Below, in pieces: positions 35,590 to 44,379 of a DNA stretch of 64,000 bases. This DNA is from an uncultured Lewinella sp. (GTDB lineage Bacteria; Bacteroidota; Bacteroidia; Chitinophagales; Saprospiraceae). A program made the translations under genes and the position numbers. The stretch spans positions 147,473 through 211,472 of the forward strand of contig CALMYQ010000093.1 in the NCBI GenBank assembly GCA_937873655.1, in the 5' to 3' direction. Below the pieces are notes generated by a model, which saw only the letters and a program-made list of their open reading frames with translations, did not search any database and was not told the DNA's origin. Every line of letters starts with the position of its first letter. Position 1 is the stretch's first letter.

Positions 35590-36519
35590 ATGAACCAATC
35601 CGCCTACCGCGAATTTTGCAAAAACGTCCCGGACCTTCCCGTCTTTGTACAGGACTGGTACCTGGACGCCGTTTGCAAGGACGGAACCTGGGATGCGGCG
35701 GTCGTTTCGGAAAACGGGCTTACAGTCGGCGTTTTACCTTATTTCCTGAAAAGAAAATACGGCTTCAGCTATATCACCATGCCGCTTTTTGTCAAGCACA
35801 TGGGGCCGTTTCTTCTGCCTGAAAAACGCGAATTGAAACACGAAAACCGGATCTATGGTGAATTGATCAGCCGGTTACCGAAAATCGATGGGTTCAAACA
35901 GGATTTCCATCCTTCTGCGGCCAACTGGCTGCCATTTTTCTGGGCGGGATACCGGCAAACCACCCGCTATACCTACCGGCTCGACATCCGGGATGCGGAT
36001 CGGGTATACGACGGCATCAACCGCAATATGCGGCGCAATATCCGGCACGCGGAAACGCTGTTACAGGTGGATAGCAGCGGCACGCCGGAGGACCTTTACC
36101 GCCTCAACCGGATGAGCTTCGACCGGAAAGGATTGCAATTGCCCTATTCCCTGGATCAGTTCCTGGCGCACGACGAGGCCCTGGCCCGCCAACAGGCCCG
36201 GCAACTGTTCTTCGCCCGCGATGCCGAAGGCCGGCTCCATTCCGCCGCCCACCTGATCTGGGATCGCACCACGGCGTATTATCACATAGCGGGCGACAAC
36301 CCCGAATTGCGACAGAGCGGCAGCGGCATTCTGCTGACCTGGCGGGCCATTCAATTCGCCGCCGATACCCTGAAATTACCGGTTTTTGATTTTGAAGGGA
36401 GCATGTTGCCGGAAGTGGAAAATATCCGGCGGCAGTTCGGAGGCCGTCAAACGCCCTATTCCCGCGTCTGGAAGGATCATTCGCCCCTGTTCAGGCTGTT
36501 GAACGCGATCCGTCCCTGA
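35590..36519 (+). CDS. FemAB-like GNAT-fold acyltransferase
   Basis: The 309-residue protein has tandem GNAT-like halves, with GDNPELRQSGSGILLTWRAI and FARDAEGRLHSAAHLIWD typical of the Acetyltransf_6/FemAB group, and NRNMRRNIRHAET at the junction. It lacks a signal peptide. Relatives transfer aminoacyl or acyl groups to cell-envelope intermediates, but the substrate is unknown here. It is in the same direction as comF with the repeats between them, and has no close partner downstream. Confidence 0.8.
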   Translation: MNQSAYREFCKNVPDLPVFVQDWYLDAVCKDGTWDAAVVSENGLTVGVLPYFLKRKYGFSYITMPLFVKHMGPFLLPEKRELKHENRIYGELISRLPKIDGFKQDFHPSAANWLPFFWAGYRQTTRYTYRLDIRDADRVYDGINRNMRRNIRHAETLLQVDSSGTPEDLYRLNRMSFDRKGLQLPYSLDQFLAHDEALARQQARQLFFARDAEGRLHSAAHLIWDRTTAYYHIAGDNPELRQSGSGILLTWRAIQFAADTLKLPVFDFEGSMLPEVENIRRQFGGRQTPYSRVWKDHSPLFRLLNAIRP

Positions 36520-36635
36520 ACGGACCACTGTTAACCTTCCACCTTGGGCCCGCAGCCATTGGGCTTCTTTAACCTTTCTACTTTATCCGTTAACCTTGAA
36601 ATGGCCCGCGCCGCCGTTGTAAAGCCGAAACATCG

Positions 36636-36700
36636 CCCTATCCCAACTGACAACTGACAACTGAACTTCGACTTCGCTCAGTTACCGCCAACTGAGAACT
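36636..36700. repeat. AACTGAC heptamer repeats and inverted CTTCGACTTCGCTCAG
   Basis: CAACTGACAACTGACAACTG occurs at 36646-36665, followed by CTTCGACTTCGCTCAG (36666-36681) and another AACTGAGAACTG. A second AACTGAC-like array is found at 46361-46394. The gap 36520-36715 has no other feature. Confidence 0.8.
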
Positions 36701-36715
36701 GTCGAATGTGAATCG

Positions 36716-37060
36716 TCAACCCCTGAGCCGCTTATACCGCTTCGGGCATTTTTTCAGCATGGCCTCTTCTACTTTTTTATCGAACTCCTGACGCTCTTCG
36801 GCGGGCATATTGGCAATGGTGCTGTGGGATTCCGATCCGCGCTTCATGACGGAACAATCCACTACGGCGCCTTCGATGCCGGTCTGACTTGGCGGACGGT
36901 ATCGTTTCGGGTCGGTTTTCCGCTCCCGGCGTTCGACTTCACGGTAGATGGTTTTGATGCACGAACAGCGCCGTTTGGCTTCACTCACGGCCAGGGTAGT
37001 CTGGCAGCCTGATGCCAGGATCAGTATGGAAAAAAGGGCAAAGAAAATCCGCTTTTGCAT
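36716..37060 (-). CDS. Small predicted lipoprotein of unknown function
   Basis: The ATG at 37060 starts MQKRIFFALFSILILASGCQ with a clear lipobox (LASGC, Cys19), preferred over the longer frame from 37114. The 114-residue mature protein is basic and Cys-rich (RRCSCIKTIYREVERRER), ending EEAMLKKCPKRYKRLRG. Nothing identifies its family. It is transcribed opposite to its upstream neighbour. Confidence 0.6.
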   Translation of the reverse strand: MQKRIFFALFSILILASGCQTTLAVSEAKRRCSCIKTIYREVERRERKTDPKRYRPPSQTGIEGAVVDCSVMKRGSESHSTIANMPAEERQEFDKKVEEAMLKKCPKRYKRLRG

Positions 37061-37137
37061 TGATTTTGGTTTATCCATTGGAACAGCCTGCAAGTTTAGT
37101 GATTTCCCCTTCAATGCCGGATGCTTTGATGGCGTGT

Positions 37138-37737
37138 TTATTCCGTTAAAATCCCCTGCATCAGTTCTTGGAAGGGCTGCGGCGGCGCATACAGGCGGTC
37201 GTTATAGGCGGTAGCGCTCAGGCGCAGGTTGTGGATATTGTCGTCGCGAAACTCCCGCTCAATGGTAATATTGCCGAAAAGTTGATCGATCTTTTCTTCT
37301 TTTTTCAGGCCTTTGCGGGGCTTGAGGTAATGGCGTTCTACGGTTTCCACCCAATCGGGCCGGTTATAGGTACGCACATCGGACAGTTGCGTTTTATACC
37401 CCAGCTTCAGGACCTGTTCCTTGAAATAATCAAACAGATAACCGGTTTCTGCTTTGGAATGTCCCGTTTTTTGGAAATAAACGACGAAACCTTTGGAAGA
37501 AGGCGTATCCAGAAAATCGATCGCTTCATCGGTGTCCCGCGGCAATACCTGGTAGATCGCGTATTGATCGTTCAGCCAGTCGGTGAGGCGGCGCTTGTCC
37601 AGCGTATTTTTCCACTGTTCATAATCCGCTTTTTCTTCTTCGCTCCGGGTGATCCATTCGTGAACGGCAGGGTTGGCGGGTGTGCTCTGTTCGGCTTCCC
37701 GGAAAAGTTGTTTGAAATAACGCCAGATGCTGGACAT
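37138..37737 (-). CDS. Conserved protein of unknown function
   Basis: The 199-residue cytosolic protein has a charged N-terminus (WRYFKQLFREAEQ) and mixed helix/strand content (SKGFVVYFQKTGHSKAETGY, DVRTYNRPDWVETVERHYLK, LRLSATAYNDRLYAPPQPF). I do not recognise the family. It is on the same strand as the small lipoprotein, 78 bp upstream of it. Confidence 0.6.
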   Translation of the reverse strand: MSSIWRYFKQLFREAEQSTPANPAVHEWITRSEEEKADYEQWKNTLDKRRLTDWLNDQYAIYQVLPRDTDEAIDFLDTPSSKGFVVYFQKTGHSKAETGYLFDYFKEQVLKLGYKTQLSDVRTYNRPDWVETVERHYLKPRKGLKKEEKIDQLFGNITIEREFRDDNIHNLRLSATAYNDRLYAPPQPFQELMQGILTE

Positions 37738-37938
37738 ATCGATCGGTCGTAATGGGTGATGATTTATACGGGGTTGATAATATAAAAACCGGCAGGGGGC
37801 ATTTGTTCAATACCGGACAGAAAGTGTTCATAAGCGGACAGTCGCCGGTTGATTTTTATCTTGCTCGAAATGATCCGCGTTTTAAATTTGCACTTGATTT
37901 ACAATTGTTTAAATTTCAGGATTATTGACCTCCGGGGT

Positions 37939-37955
37939 CTGGCACGAATCTTGGG
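37939..37955 (+). promoter_or_regulatory. Sigma54-like promoter site upstream of an orphan ABC ATPase
   Basis: CTGGCACGAATCTTGGG has the -24 GG at 37941-37942 and, ten bases later, GG where consensus has GC at -12. The TGGCAC half is a strong match. It lies 26-42 bp before the ATG at 37981, giving a leader of about 15 nt. A divergence at -12 makes it tentative. Confidence 0.45.
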
Positions 37956-37980
37956 CCATGGCCGCAAAACAGACTGAATT

Positions 37981-38655
37981 ATGATCGTACTCAACGAAAT
38001 AGAGAAATTTGTTAAAAACGGGCTGACCAAAATCTGGATCCTCAATCAGGTCAGCCTCGAGATCAAGGAAGGCGAATTTGTGACGATCATGGGGCCCAGC
38101 GGCGCCGGTAAAACCACTTTGCTGAACATCATCGGCATGCTGGAAGAAGCCAACGGCGGCGAATACTTTTTTCTGGACGAACCCGTCCACCAACTGAATG
38201 AACGCCGCCGCAGCGAGATCCACAAGCAATATATGGGCTTTGTCTTTCAGGCTTATCACCTGATCGACGACCTGACCGTGTATGAAAATATCGAAACGCC
38301 CCTGCTTTACCGCAAAGTGAAAGGCAAGGATCGCCAGAGCATCGTCGCCGATGTGATGGACCGGTTCAATATGGTCGCCAAAAAAGGCCTGTTCCCCGAT
38401 CAGTTGTCCGGCGGACAGCAGCAGTTGGTGGGCGTAGCCCGGGCCATCATCCACAAACCGCGCCTGTTGCTGGCCGACGAGCCGACCGGCAACCTCCACA
38501 CCAAACAGGGCGAGCAGATCATGGAACTGTTCAAGGAACTGAATGACGAAGGCGTTACCATCATACAGGTTACCCATTCAGAAAAGAATGCCTCCTACGG
38601 CTCCCGCATAATTGAGATCGTCGACGGCAATATCAGAAGCGATTCTCCTGTTTAA
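37981..38655 (+). CDS. LolD/MacB-type ABC transporter ATPase
   Basis: The 224-residue protein has every ABC motif intact: Walker A GPSGAGKTTLLN (about 38-49), Q-loop FVFQAYHL, signature QLSGGQQQLVGVARAI, Walker B LLLADEPTGNL and H-loop VTHSEKNA. The signature and overall length fit the MacB/LolD/FtsE group. It has no permease gene next to it; the nearest downstream gene is the PorE-like lipoprotein gene. A sigma54-like site lies upstream. It contrasts with the exporter at 25450, whose ABC domain has lost these motifs. Confidence 0.9.
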   Translation: MIVLNEIEKFVKNGLTKIWILNQVSLEIKEGEFVTIMGPSGAGKTTLLNIIGMLEEANGGEYFFLDEPVHQLNERRRSEIHKQYMGFVFQAYHLIDDLTVYENIETPLLYRKVKGKDRQSIVADVMDRFNMVAKKGLFPDQLSGGQQQLVGVARAIIHKPRLLLADEPTGNLHTKQGEQIMELFKELNDEGVTIIQVTHSEKNASYGSRIIEIVDGNIRSDSPV

Positions 38656-38700
38656 TACAAGGCGCCGAACAGTGCGCGTTTATCAGGAGAAATACGTTTC

Positions 38701-40632
38701 ATGAACCGCTATCTTACCGGATTTTTACTGGCCGCCGGCCTGTCGTTGCTCTTTTCAGGGTGCATCGCCGCACAAGATGTGCTGACGCAAAAAGACCTCA
38801 GCGGAAAGCTGGAAAAACAATACGGGAAAGCTGCCGACTACAACCGGCAGGGAGACCTTGAAGCCGCCCTCAAGGAGCTGGACGGGCTGCTGGAAAAAGC
38901 CCCCAACCTGATCGACGCCCTCCTGATGCGCGCCGCCATCCATTACGATCGCCGCAATTATGCCGCAGCCAGAGCGGATTACCAGACCGCGATCGGGCTC
39001 AATGCCGGATACGAACCGCTGGCCTGGTACCAATTGGGCCTGACCTGCCAGAAAATGGAAGATTACGCAGGCGCAGCGAACGCCCTGGAACAGTTCATCG
39101 CTTCCAATCCCAAACGGCAGGAACTGCGCGCCCGCGCCGAGCATCACCTGGAAAATGCCCGCTTCGCCGAAAAGGCGGTCAAAAATCCGAAACCATTCCA
39201 TCCTTCGCCGTTGAGCGCCGCCATTAATACGGCAGAATCGGAATACCTCCCGGCCCTCAGCGCTGACGGTAATTATATGATCTTCACCCGGCGCGTGAAC
39301 GGACAGGAGGATTTTTTCATCAGTGAAAAAACAGATACCGGCTGGGCAACCGCTACGCCCGCCGAACAATTGAATACGCCGCTCAACGAAGGCGCTCACG
39401 CCATTTCTGCCGACGGCCGGACATTGGTATATACCGGCTGCAATCCGCGTGCGGGCTTCGGCGGATGCGATCTTTTTTACGCCACCCGCGACGGCGATAC
39501 CTGGACAACGCCCCAACGCCTCGGCCCTGCCATCAACACACCGGCCTGGGAAGGCCAGCCCTCCCTGTCGGCCGACGGCCGGTCCCTGTATTTCGCCAGC
39601 GAAAGGAAAGGCGGGTACGGCGGCCGCGATATCTGGGTGAGTTACCTGGGAACGAAAGGATGGGGCGAACCCGTCAACCTGGGCGATTCGATCAACACGA
39701 CCGGAAATGACGAATGCCCGTTTATCCACGCTGACGGCCAGACCCTCTATTTTTGCTCCGACGGCTGGCCCGGTATGGGCGACGATGATCTCTTCATCGC
39801 CCGCCGCGAAGGCAAGGTATGGCGAAAAGCCCAAAACCTCGGCTATCCGCTCAATACGCCGGCCGACGATGGCACCCTCAGCGTCAGCCTCGATGGCCGG
39901 ACCGGGTATTTTGCCCGGGAAACGGGGTCACAGGGCAGGAAATTCGACATCTTCAGCTTCCCGCTTTTTGAAGACGCGCGCCCGAAGCCCGTTACCTTTG
40001 TACAAGGCCATGTAAAAGACCAGACCAACGACGAGCCGGTGCAGGCCGTAGCGTCGTTGTCCGACCCGGAAACGAACGAGGTCCTGAGCGCTTTCCGGAC
40101 CGATAAAGCCGGTGAGTTCCTGGTATGCCTGCCCGCAGGACGCAATTATGCCCTGCACGTGGAAGCAGACGGATATCTGTTTTTTTCCGAGCATTTTGAA
40201 CTGAAGGAAATGAAACCGGTTGACGACCCGTTCCTGCTGGAGATCAAACTTTCGCCGGCGCTTGCCGACGCCCCTGAAGGCGAACCGGCGCCGCCCGTTG
40301 TCCTCCGCAACCTGTTCTTTGCGACCGGATCGGCCGAATTGCGCCCCGAATCCGGCGAAGAACTCCGGCGCCTGAAAAGCTTGCTGGATAAAAACCCCGG
40401 TCTGAAGATCCGCATCAACGGCCATACCGACAATGTGGGCGATGACGCTGCCAACCTGAAGCTGTCAGAAGCCCGGGCAAAAGCGGTCTATGACTGGCTC
40501 ATCGCCGGCGGCATTGACGCCCAACGGCTCCGCTTTCAGGGTTTCGGCGAAAGCCGCCCCATCGATACCAACGATACGCCCGAGGGGCGTCAGCGCAACC
40601 GCCGAACCGAATTTGAAGTGATCAGGAATTAA
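38701..40632 (+). CDS. PorE-like OmpA lipoprotein (TPR, PD40 propeller, CRD, OmpA)
   Basis: The 643-residue protein has a lipoprotein signal (AAGLSLLFSGC, Cys21), TPR repeats (about 35-160), a PD40/WD40 six-bladed propeller (about 180-440; e.g. EGAHAISADGRTLVYTG and GNDECPFIHADGQTLYF), a CRD (HVKDQTNDEPVQAVASLSDP, about 450-530) and a C-terminal OmpA peptidoglycan-binding domain (INGHTDNVGDDAANLKLSEA). This order is that of PorE, an accessory part of T9SS, which links the machine to peptidoglycan. Several paralogues are usual in this phylum, so assignment as the T9SS PorE itself is only possible. Confidence 0.85.
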   Translation: MNRYLTGFLLAAGLSLLFSGCIAAQDVLTQKDLSGKLEKQYGKAADYNRQGDLEAALKELDGLLEKAPNLIDALLMRAAIHYDRRNYAAARADYQTAIGLNAGYEPLAWYQLGLTCQKMEDYAGAANALEQFIASNPKRQELRARAEHHLENARFAEKAVKNPKPFHPSPLSAAINTAESEYLPALSADGNYMIFTRRVNGQEDFFISEKTDTGWATATPAEQLNTPLNEGAHAISADGRTLVYTGCNPRAGFGGCDLFYATRDGDTWTTPQRLGPAINTPAWEGQPSLSADGRSLYFASERKGGYGGRDIWVSYLGTKGWGEPVNLGDSINTTGNDECPFIHADGQTLYFCSDGWPGMGDDDLFIARREGKVWRKAQNLGYPLNTPADDGTLSVSLDGRTGYFARETGSQGRKFDIFSFPLFEDARPKPVTFVQGHVKDQTNDEPVQAVASLSDPETNEVLSAFRTDKAGEFLVCLPAGRNYALHVEADGYLFFSEHFELKEMKPVDDPFLLEIKLSPALADAPEGEPAPPVVLRNLFFATGSAELRPESGEELRRLKSLLDKNPGLKIRINGHTDNVGDDAANLKLSEARAKAVYDWLIAGGIDAQRLRFQGFGESRPIDTNDTPEGRQRNRRTEFEVIRN

Positions 40633-42912
40633 CTATCGGCCGGCGGTTACCTTCACGCCCAGGTAGAATTCCCGCCCGTGCAGCGGCGCGTAAGCATATG
40701 CCGTATCGAAATACTTGCTGAATCCGGGGGGACTTGCCGGATCGTTGAACCCGGTCAGCGGCGAGACCTGCTGGGTATAATCCCCCAGATTCTGGGCGCC
40801 CGCGTAAACGGTCCATTTTCCGAACACCCGGGAGACCTGGATATTCTGGAAAGCGTAAGGCTTTGAAACGGTCGGTCTCGGAACTGCGACAGGATCACCG
40901 TTTTCGTCCAGGTCGTAAACCTCGGGCAACGCCATAGGCCCGGTGATGCGCAGGGTATAGGCGATCAGCAATTTTGCCTTTTTCCAGTGATAGTTGATAC
41001 CGAAATTCCCGCTCCACTGCGGAGCGAATTCCACATCGGTACGCACCGGCTCCCCGTTCGCACCGGTCTCGGTTTGGGTTACCCGCTGGGCGTTCATCCC
41101 GAGGTTGAAGGCGAGGGGAAAAGCAAAATTATGGGTAAGATTTATGCCGATACCCAGGGTTTCGGCGTGGCCTTTCGAGTTGGCGTAGATGATTTTTCCG
41201 GGCGTGCCGTAATCGGGCAGGATTTTGTTGCGGAAATAAGTGTAGTAAGCGTCAATATCGAAATTGCCGATGCTGTTGCCCAGGGTGTAAACGTGGTTGA
41301 GGTTGAGAGACCCGTTGAGGGACCTTTCCGGCGACAGGGTTTCGGCAATCTCTACCGTTCGCTGACCGGTGATGAAAGCGTGGTCCTCGGTAAACAGATT
41401 GACGACCCGGAAACCGGTACCGAAATTGGTCCGCAACGTGGTCCAGGCGGAAGGCTTGTATTTGAGGTTGAATCTGGGGGAAAAGATCAACCCGTGAGCA
41501 GGGTAGTGGTCCACACGGGCGCCGCCGAGCAAGGTCCAGTTCTTCCCGGCGCTCCATTCGTCCTGCACAAATATGCCCGGGATGAATTGCCGGTCGGGTG
41601 CGTTGGTTTCATCCACGGGGTTCAGGGTTGCGACCGTATTATCATCGTAAAGCTGATACCGGGCACTGATACCGGCCAGCAGGTCGTGTTTTCCGGTATC
41701 CGGGCGCCATAAGAAATTGGCAAAAGCGATCTTCTGACGGGCGTCGTACCCGTCGGCGCCGTAGTAGCTGTCCTGCCGGTGATCGCTCAGCGAGTAATCT
41801 ATTTTCAGGAAGGCCCGGGTGGGGAATTCATAAGTGCCGAAAAGCTCGGCACGGTGGGTATAGATGCTTTCGCCGTAGATCCGGTCGCTGCCCCGCAATT
41901 GCCGGTAAGCCCGGTTCTTCAGGAAGGCTTCGACCCCGTTCCGGCGGTCTTCGTAATAATATTTTCCGCTGATCGTAAATGGTTTTCCGCTCTTTCTGGA
42001 GATATTCCATTTGGTGAAAAACGAATACCGGTCGAGGTTGACCTGGTCGCCGAATCCGTCTCCGTTGCGGTCGTCAAAATCATCGATATAGGCATAATTT
42101 AGCCCCAGGTACCCGGCGGTTTTACCTATCTTTGGGGCTGCGGCGATATTGCCGAAGGATTCCAGGTGGCTGGTTCCCATCAGGTCGACAGCCAGCGGCG
42201 GCTGTTTGGCGGGGTCCTTGGTAATGATGTTGATCACGCCGGCTACGGCTTCAGACCCGTAAAGCGTGCTGCTGGGGCCTTTGATCACTTCAAAGCGATC
42301 GATGATCATGTTCGGAATGCCGTTCAGACCGTAAACCGAAGCCAGATTGCCGTAAATAGGCGCGCCGTCCATCAGTACTGCGGTATAGGCTCCGGGCAGG
42401 CCGTTGACGCTGATGCTGTTGGTAAAACAAACCCCGCAAGCCACCACTTCCTGAACCCCGTTGACCATTTTTATGCCGTCCATGATGGAAGAGGCGGCTG
42501 CCGGCAGGTAAGTGTCGAGCTGTTTGGATGTAACCACCTCGACCTTTATAGGGGATGCGGATACATAGGTCGGCTTCATGCTGCCGGTGACAATGACCTC
42601 TTCCAACAGGGAAGAACCGCTGAGGTTGAAATCGAGTTTGAAAACCTGACCCGGCTCCACTTCTGCGGACCGGCTTACGGGCAGAAAACCCACATAGGAG
42701 GCGGTAACGGTATACTGGCCGGACGGCAATCCGTTGATCGAATAGAACCCCATGGAGTCGGCGGTTATGCCGTTGGAAAGGACCGTGACGTTGGCGTAGG
42801 CCAGCGGTTCTCCGGCAGCCGTGATCCGGCCTTGAATGGCAGCCTCCTGGGCGATGCAGGTTTGAAATGCCAGCGCTGCCAGGCCGGGTATCAGTTTTTG
42901 GATTAAATGCAC
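40633..42912 (-). CDS. TonB-dependent receptor with carboxypeptidase-regulatory-like domain
   Basis: The start is taken at a GTG at 42912, which begins a signal peptide (LIPGLAALAFQTCIAQ); the frame is open further upstream only through TTG codons (42936, 42963). The 759-residue protein has a carboxypeptidase-regulatory-like N-terminus (QGRITAAGEPLAYANVTV), a TonB-box/plug with SISVNGLPGAYTAVLMDG and GPSSTLYGSEAVAGVINIIT, and a 22-stranded barrel ending GREFYLGVKVTAGR. The plug has a Cys pair (VACGVCFTNS). It is divergent from a DtxR/MntR gene, so it probably imports a metal or its chelate, e.g. iron or manganese. Confidence 0.88.
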   Translation of the reverse strand: MHLIQKLIPGLAALAFQTCIAQEAAIQGRITAAGEPLAYANVTVLSNGITADSMGFYSINGLPSGQYTVTASYVGFLPVSRSAEVEPGQVFKLDFNLSGSSLLEEVIVTGSMKPTYVSASPIKVEVVTSKQLDTYLPAAASSIMDGIKMVNGVQEVVACGVCFTNSISVNGLPGAYTAVLMDGAPIYGNLASVYGLNGIPNMIIDRFEVIKGPSSTLYGSEAVAGVINIITKDPAKQPPLAVDLMGTSHLESFGNIAAAPKIGKTAGYLGLNYAYIDDFDDRNGDGFGDQVNLDRYSFFTKWNISRKSGKPFTISGKYYYEDRRNGVEAFLKNRAYRQLRGSDRIYGESIYTHRAELFGTYEFPTRAFLKIDYSLSDHRQDSYYGADGYDARQKIAFANFLWRPDTGKHDLLAGISARYQLYDDNTVATLNPVDETNAPDRQFIPGIFVQDEWSAGKNWTLLGGARVDHYPAHGLIFSPRFNLKYKPSAWTTLRTNFGTGFRVVNLFTEDHAFITGQRTVEIAETLSPERSLNGSLNLNHVYTLGNSIGNFDIDAYYTYFRNKILPDYGTPGKIIYANSKGHAETLGIGINLTHNFAFPLAFNLGMNAQRVTQTETGANGEPVRTDVEFAPQWSGNFGINYHWKKAKLLIAYTLRITGPMALPEVYDLDENGDPVAVPRPTVSKPYAFQNIQVSRVFGKWTVYAGAQNLGDYTQQVSPLTGFNDPASPPGFSKYFDTAYAYAPLHGREFYLGVKVTAGR

Positions 42913-42946
42913 GATAATATCATTTTGGTGATGCAAATTTAATAAT

Positions 42947-42960
42947 TTAGTCTTAACTAA
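42947..42960. promoter_or_regulatory. Candidate DtxR/MntR operator in the divergent promoter
   Basis: TTAGTCTTAACTAA has 5-bp inverted arms (TTAGT and ACTAA) around four bases, an AT-rich dyad like DtxR/IdeR/MntR boxes. It lies between the TonB receptor and the metalloregulator, 13 bp before the regulator start. Confidence 0.5.
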
Positions 42961-42972
42961 CAAAATTTTTTA

Positions 42973-43629
42973 ATGGACCTTAGTAAAAATGAGGAAGATT
43001 ATCTAAAAGCCTTGTTTTATTTGATCGTTGAAAGCGAGAATGACAAGACAAGCACCAATCAACTGGCGGAATACCTGGGTATTTCACCGGCATCCGTCAA
43101 TGGTATGCTTAAAAAATTGAGGACCAAGAAGCTGGTTGATTATCAGAAGTACGGCAAGCTGCATCTGACCGAACAGGGGCGCGCCATTGCTGTTCAACTC
43201 GTGCGCAAGCACCGGCTTTGGGAGACTTTTTTATACGACAAACTGGGTTTTAGCTGGGATGAGGTCCATGAGGTTGCCGAACAGCTGGAACATATCCAAT
43301 CGGAAAAACTGATCCGCAAGCTGGATGCGTTCCTGGAGCATCCGTCCAACGATCCGCATGGCGCCGTTATCCCGACCGAAGAAGGGGAATACCGGATCCC
43401 GCCTAAGAAAACCCTGGCGGAAGTCCCTGCCGGAGACTTCTGCAAACTGGTATCGGTGAAAGACAGTTCTGTCGCCTTTTTGCAATATGTCACCAAGCTC
43501 GGGTTGGCGCTGAGCAGCAGGATCAGGATAGTGGAGCGGATTTCCTTTGACGATTCCCTGATCATCGAATTTGACGGCAAGCAGGTGCAGATCACCAGAA
43601 AATTCGCAGAAAACGTATTTGTAGTCTGA
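42973..43629 (+). CDS. DtxR/MntR family metal-dependent regulator
   Basis: The 218-residue protein has a winged-helix N-terminus (NQLAEYLGISPASVNGMLKKL), a metal-sensing/dimerisation middle (VRKHRLWETFLYDKLGFSWDEVHEVAEQ, EHPSNDPHGAVIPT with metal-ligand His/Glu/Cys-type residues) and a C-terminal SH3-like FeoA domain (SSRIRIVERISFDDSLIIEF). It should repress metal uptake when iron or manganese is bound. It is divergent from the TonB receptor, with the dyad at 42947-42960 between them. The O-methyltransferase gene begins 1 bp after its stop. Confidence 0.9.
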   Translation: MDLSKNEEDYLKALFYLIVESENDKTSTNQLAEYLGISPASVNGMLKKLRTKKLVDYQKYGKLHLTEQGRAIAVQLVRKHRLWETFLYDKLGFSWDEVHEVAEQLEHIQSEKLIRKLDAFLEHPSNDPHGAVIPTEEGEYRIPPKKTLAEVPAGDFCKLVSVKDSSVAFLQYVTKLGLALSSRIRIVERISFDDSLIIEFDGKQVQITRKFAENVFVV

Positions 43630-43630
43630 C

Positions 43631-44272
43631 ATGATGAACGATCCTTTCAGCCGGGCAATCGACCAGTATTGTGAAGCGCATACCGCCCCGGCAGATTCCG
43701 TTTTGTACGAACTGGAACGGGAAACCTACCTGAAAACGCTGGCGCCGCAAATGCTGTCGGGCCGCCTGCAGGGGGCATTCCTCTCGCTCATCAGCCGGTT
43801 GATCCATCCGAAGGCAATCCTGGAGATCGGGACGTTCACCGGCTACGGATCGATTTGTCTGGCACGAGGCCTGGCGGACGACGGGCAGTTGCATACCCTT
43901 GAAGCCAATCGCGAACTTGAGCACATTATCAGAAAGTATATAACCAAAGCTGGACTCGCTGAAAAAATCCGGTTGCACCTCGGCAACGCCCTGGAGATCA
44001 TTCCCACCTTATCCGGGCCGTTCGATCTTGTTTTTATCGATGCCGGAAAACAGGACTACAGTGCCTACTTTGACCTGATCATCGGCCGGATACGACCCGG
44101 CGGGCTCATGCTGGCCGATAATGTACTCTGGAGCGGTAAAGTCCTTGAACCCGAACAGGACGAAGACACCCGCGCCTTGCACGCCTTCAATCAAAAAATC
44201 ACCACCGACCCCCGTGTTGAAAATCTTATCCTGCCGCTCAGAGACGGTCTCATGATGGCAAGAAAGCGCTAA
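43631..44272 (+). CDS. SAM-dependent O-methyltransferase (CCoAMT-like)
   Basis: The 213-residue cytosolic protein has the family motifs: AILEIGTFTGYGSICLARG (SAM binding), GQLHTLEANRELE, DLVFIDAGKQDYSAYFD (metal-binding Asp) and LMLADNVLWSGKVL. It lacks the N-terminal region of plant CCoAMT but is typical for bacteria. The substrate is probably a catechol-like or phenolic hydroxyl. The 1-bp spacing to the metal regulator's stop suggests cotranscription with it. Confidence 0.9.
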   Translation: MMNDPFSRAIDQYCEAHTAPADSVLYELERETYLKTLAPQMLSGRLQGAFLSLISRLIHPKAILEIGTFTGYGSICLARGLADDGQLHTLEANRELEHIIRKYITKAGLAEKIRLHLGNALEIIPTLSGPFDLVFIDAGKQDYSAYFDLIIGRIRPGGLMLADNVLWSGKVLEPEQDEDTRALHAFNQKITTDPRVENLILPLRDGLMMARKR

Positions 44273-44379
44273 AGACGGGCTTTTTTTAAAAAAAGTATTA
44301 CTTCCAAATCCAAAAGCTTCCATCCTCTCGTATCTGGTTTTGTACATAACCTAATTTCTCCAAATCTTAAACTTATCCT

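Noticed and set aside
44263..44290. Terminator after the O-methyltransferase gene
   Set aside because: A T7 run is present but the stem is only five base pairs with an 11-nt loop, too weak to call.
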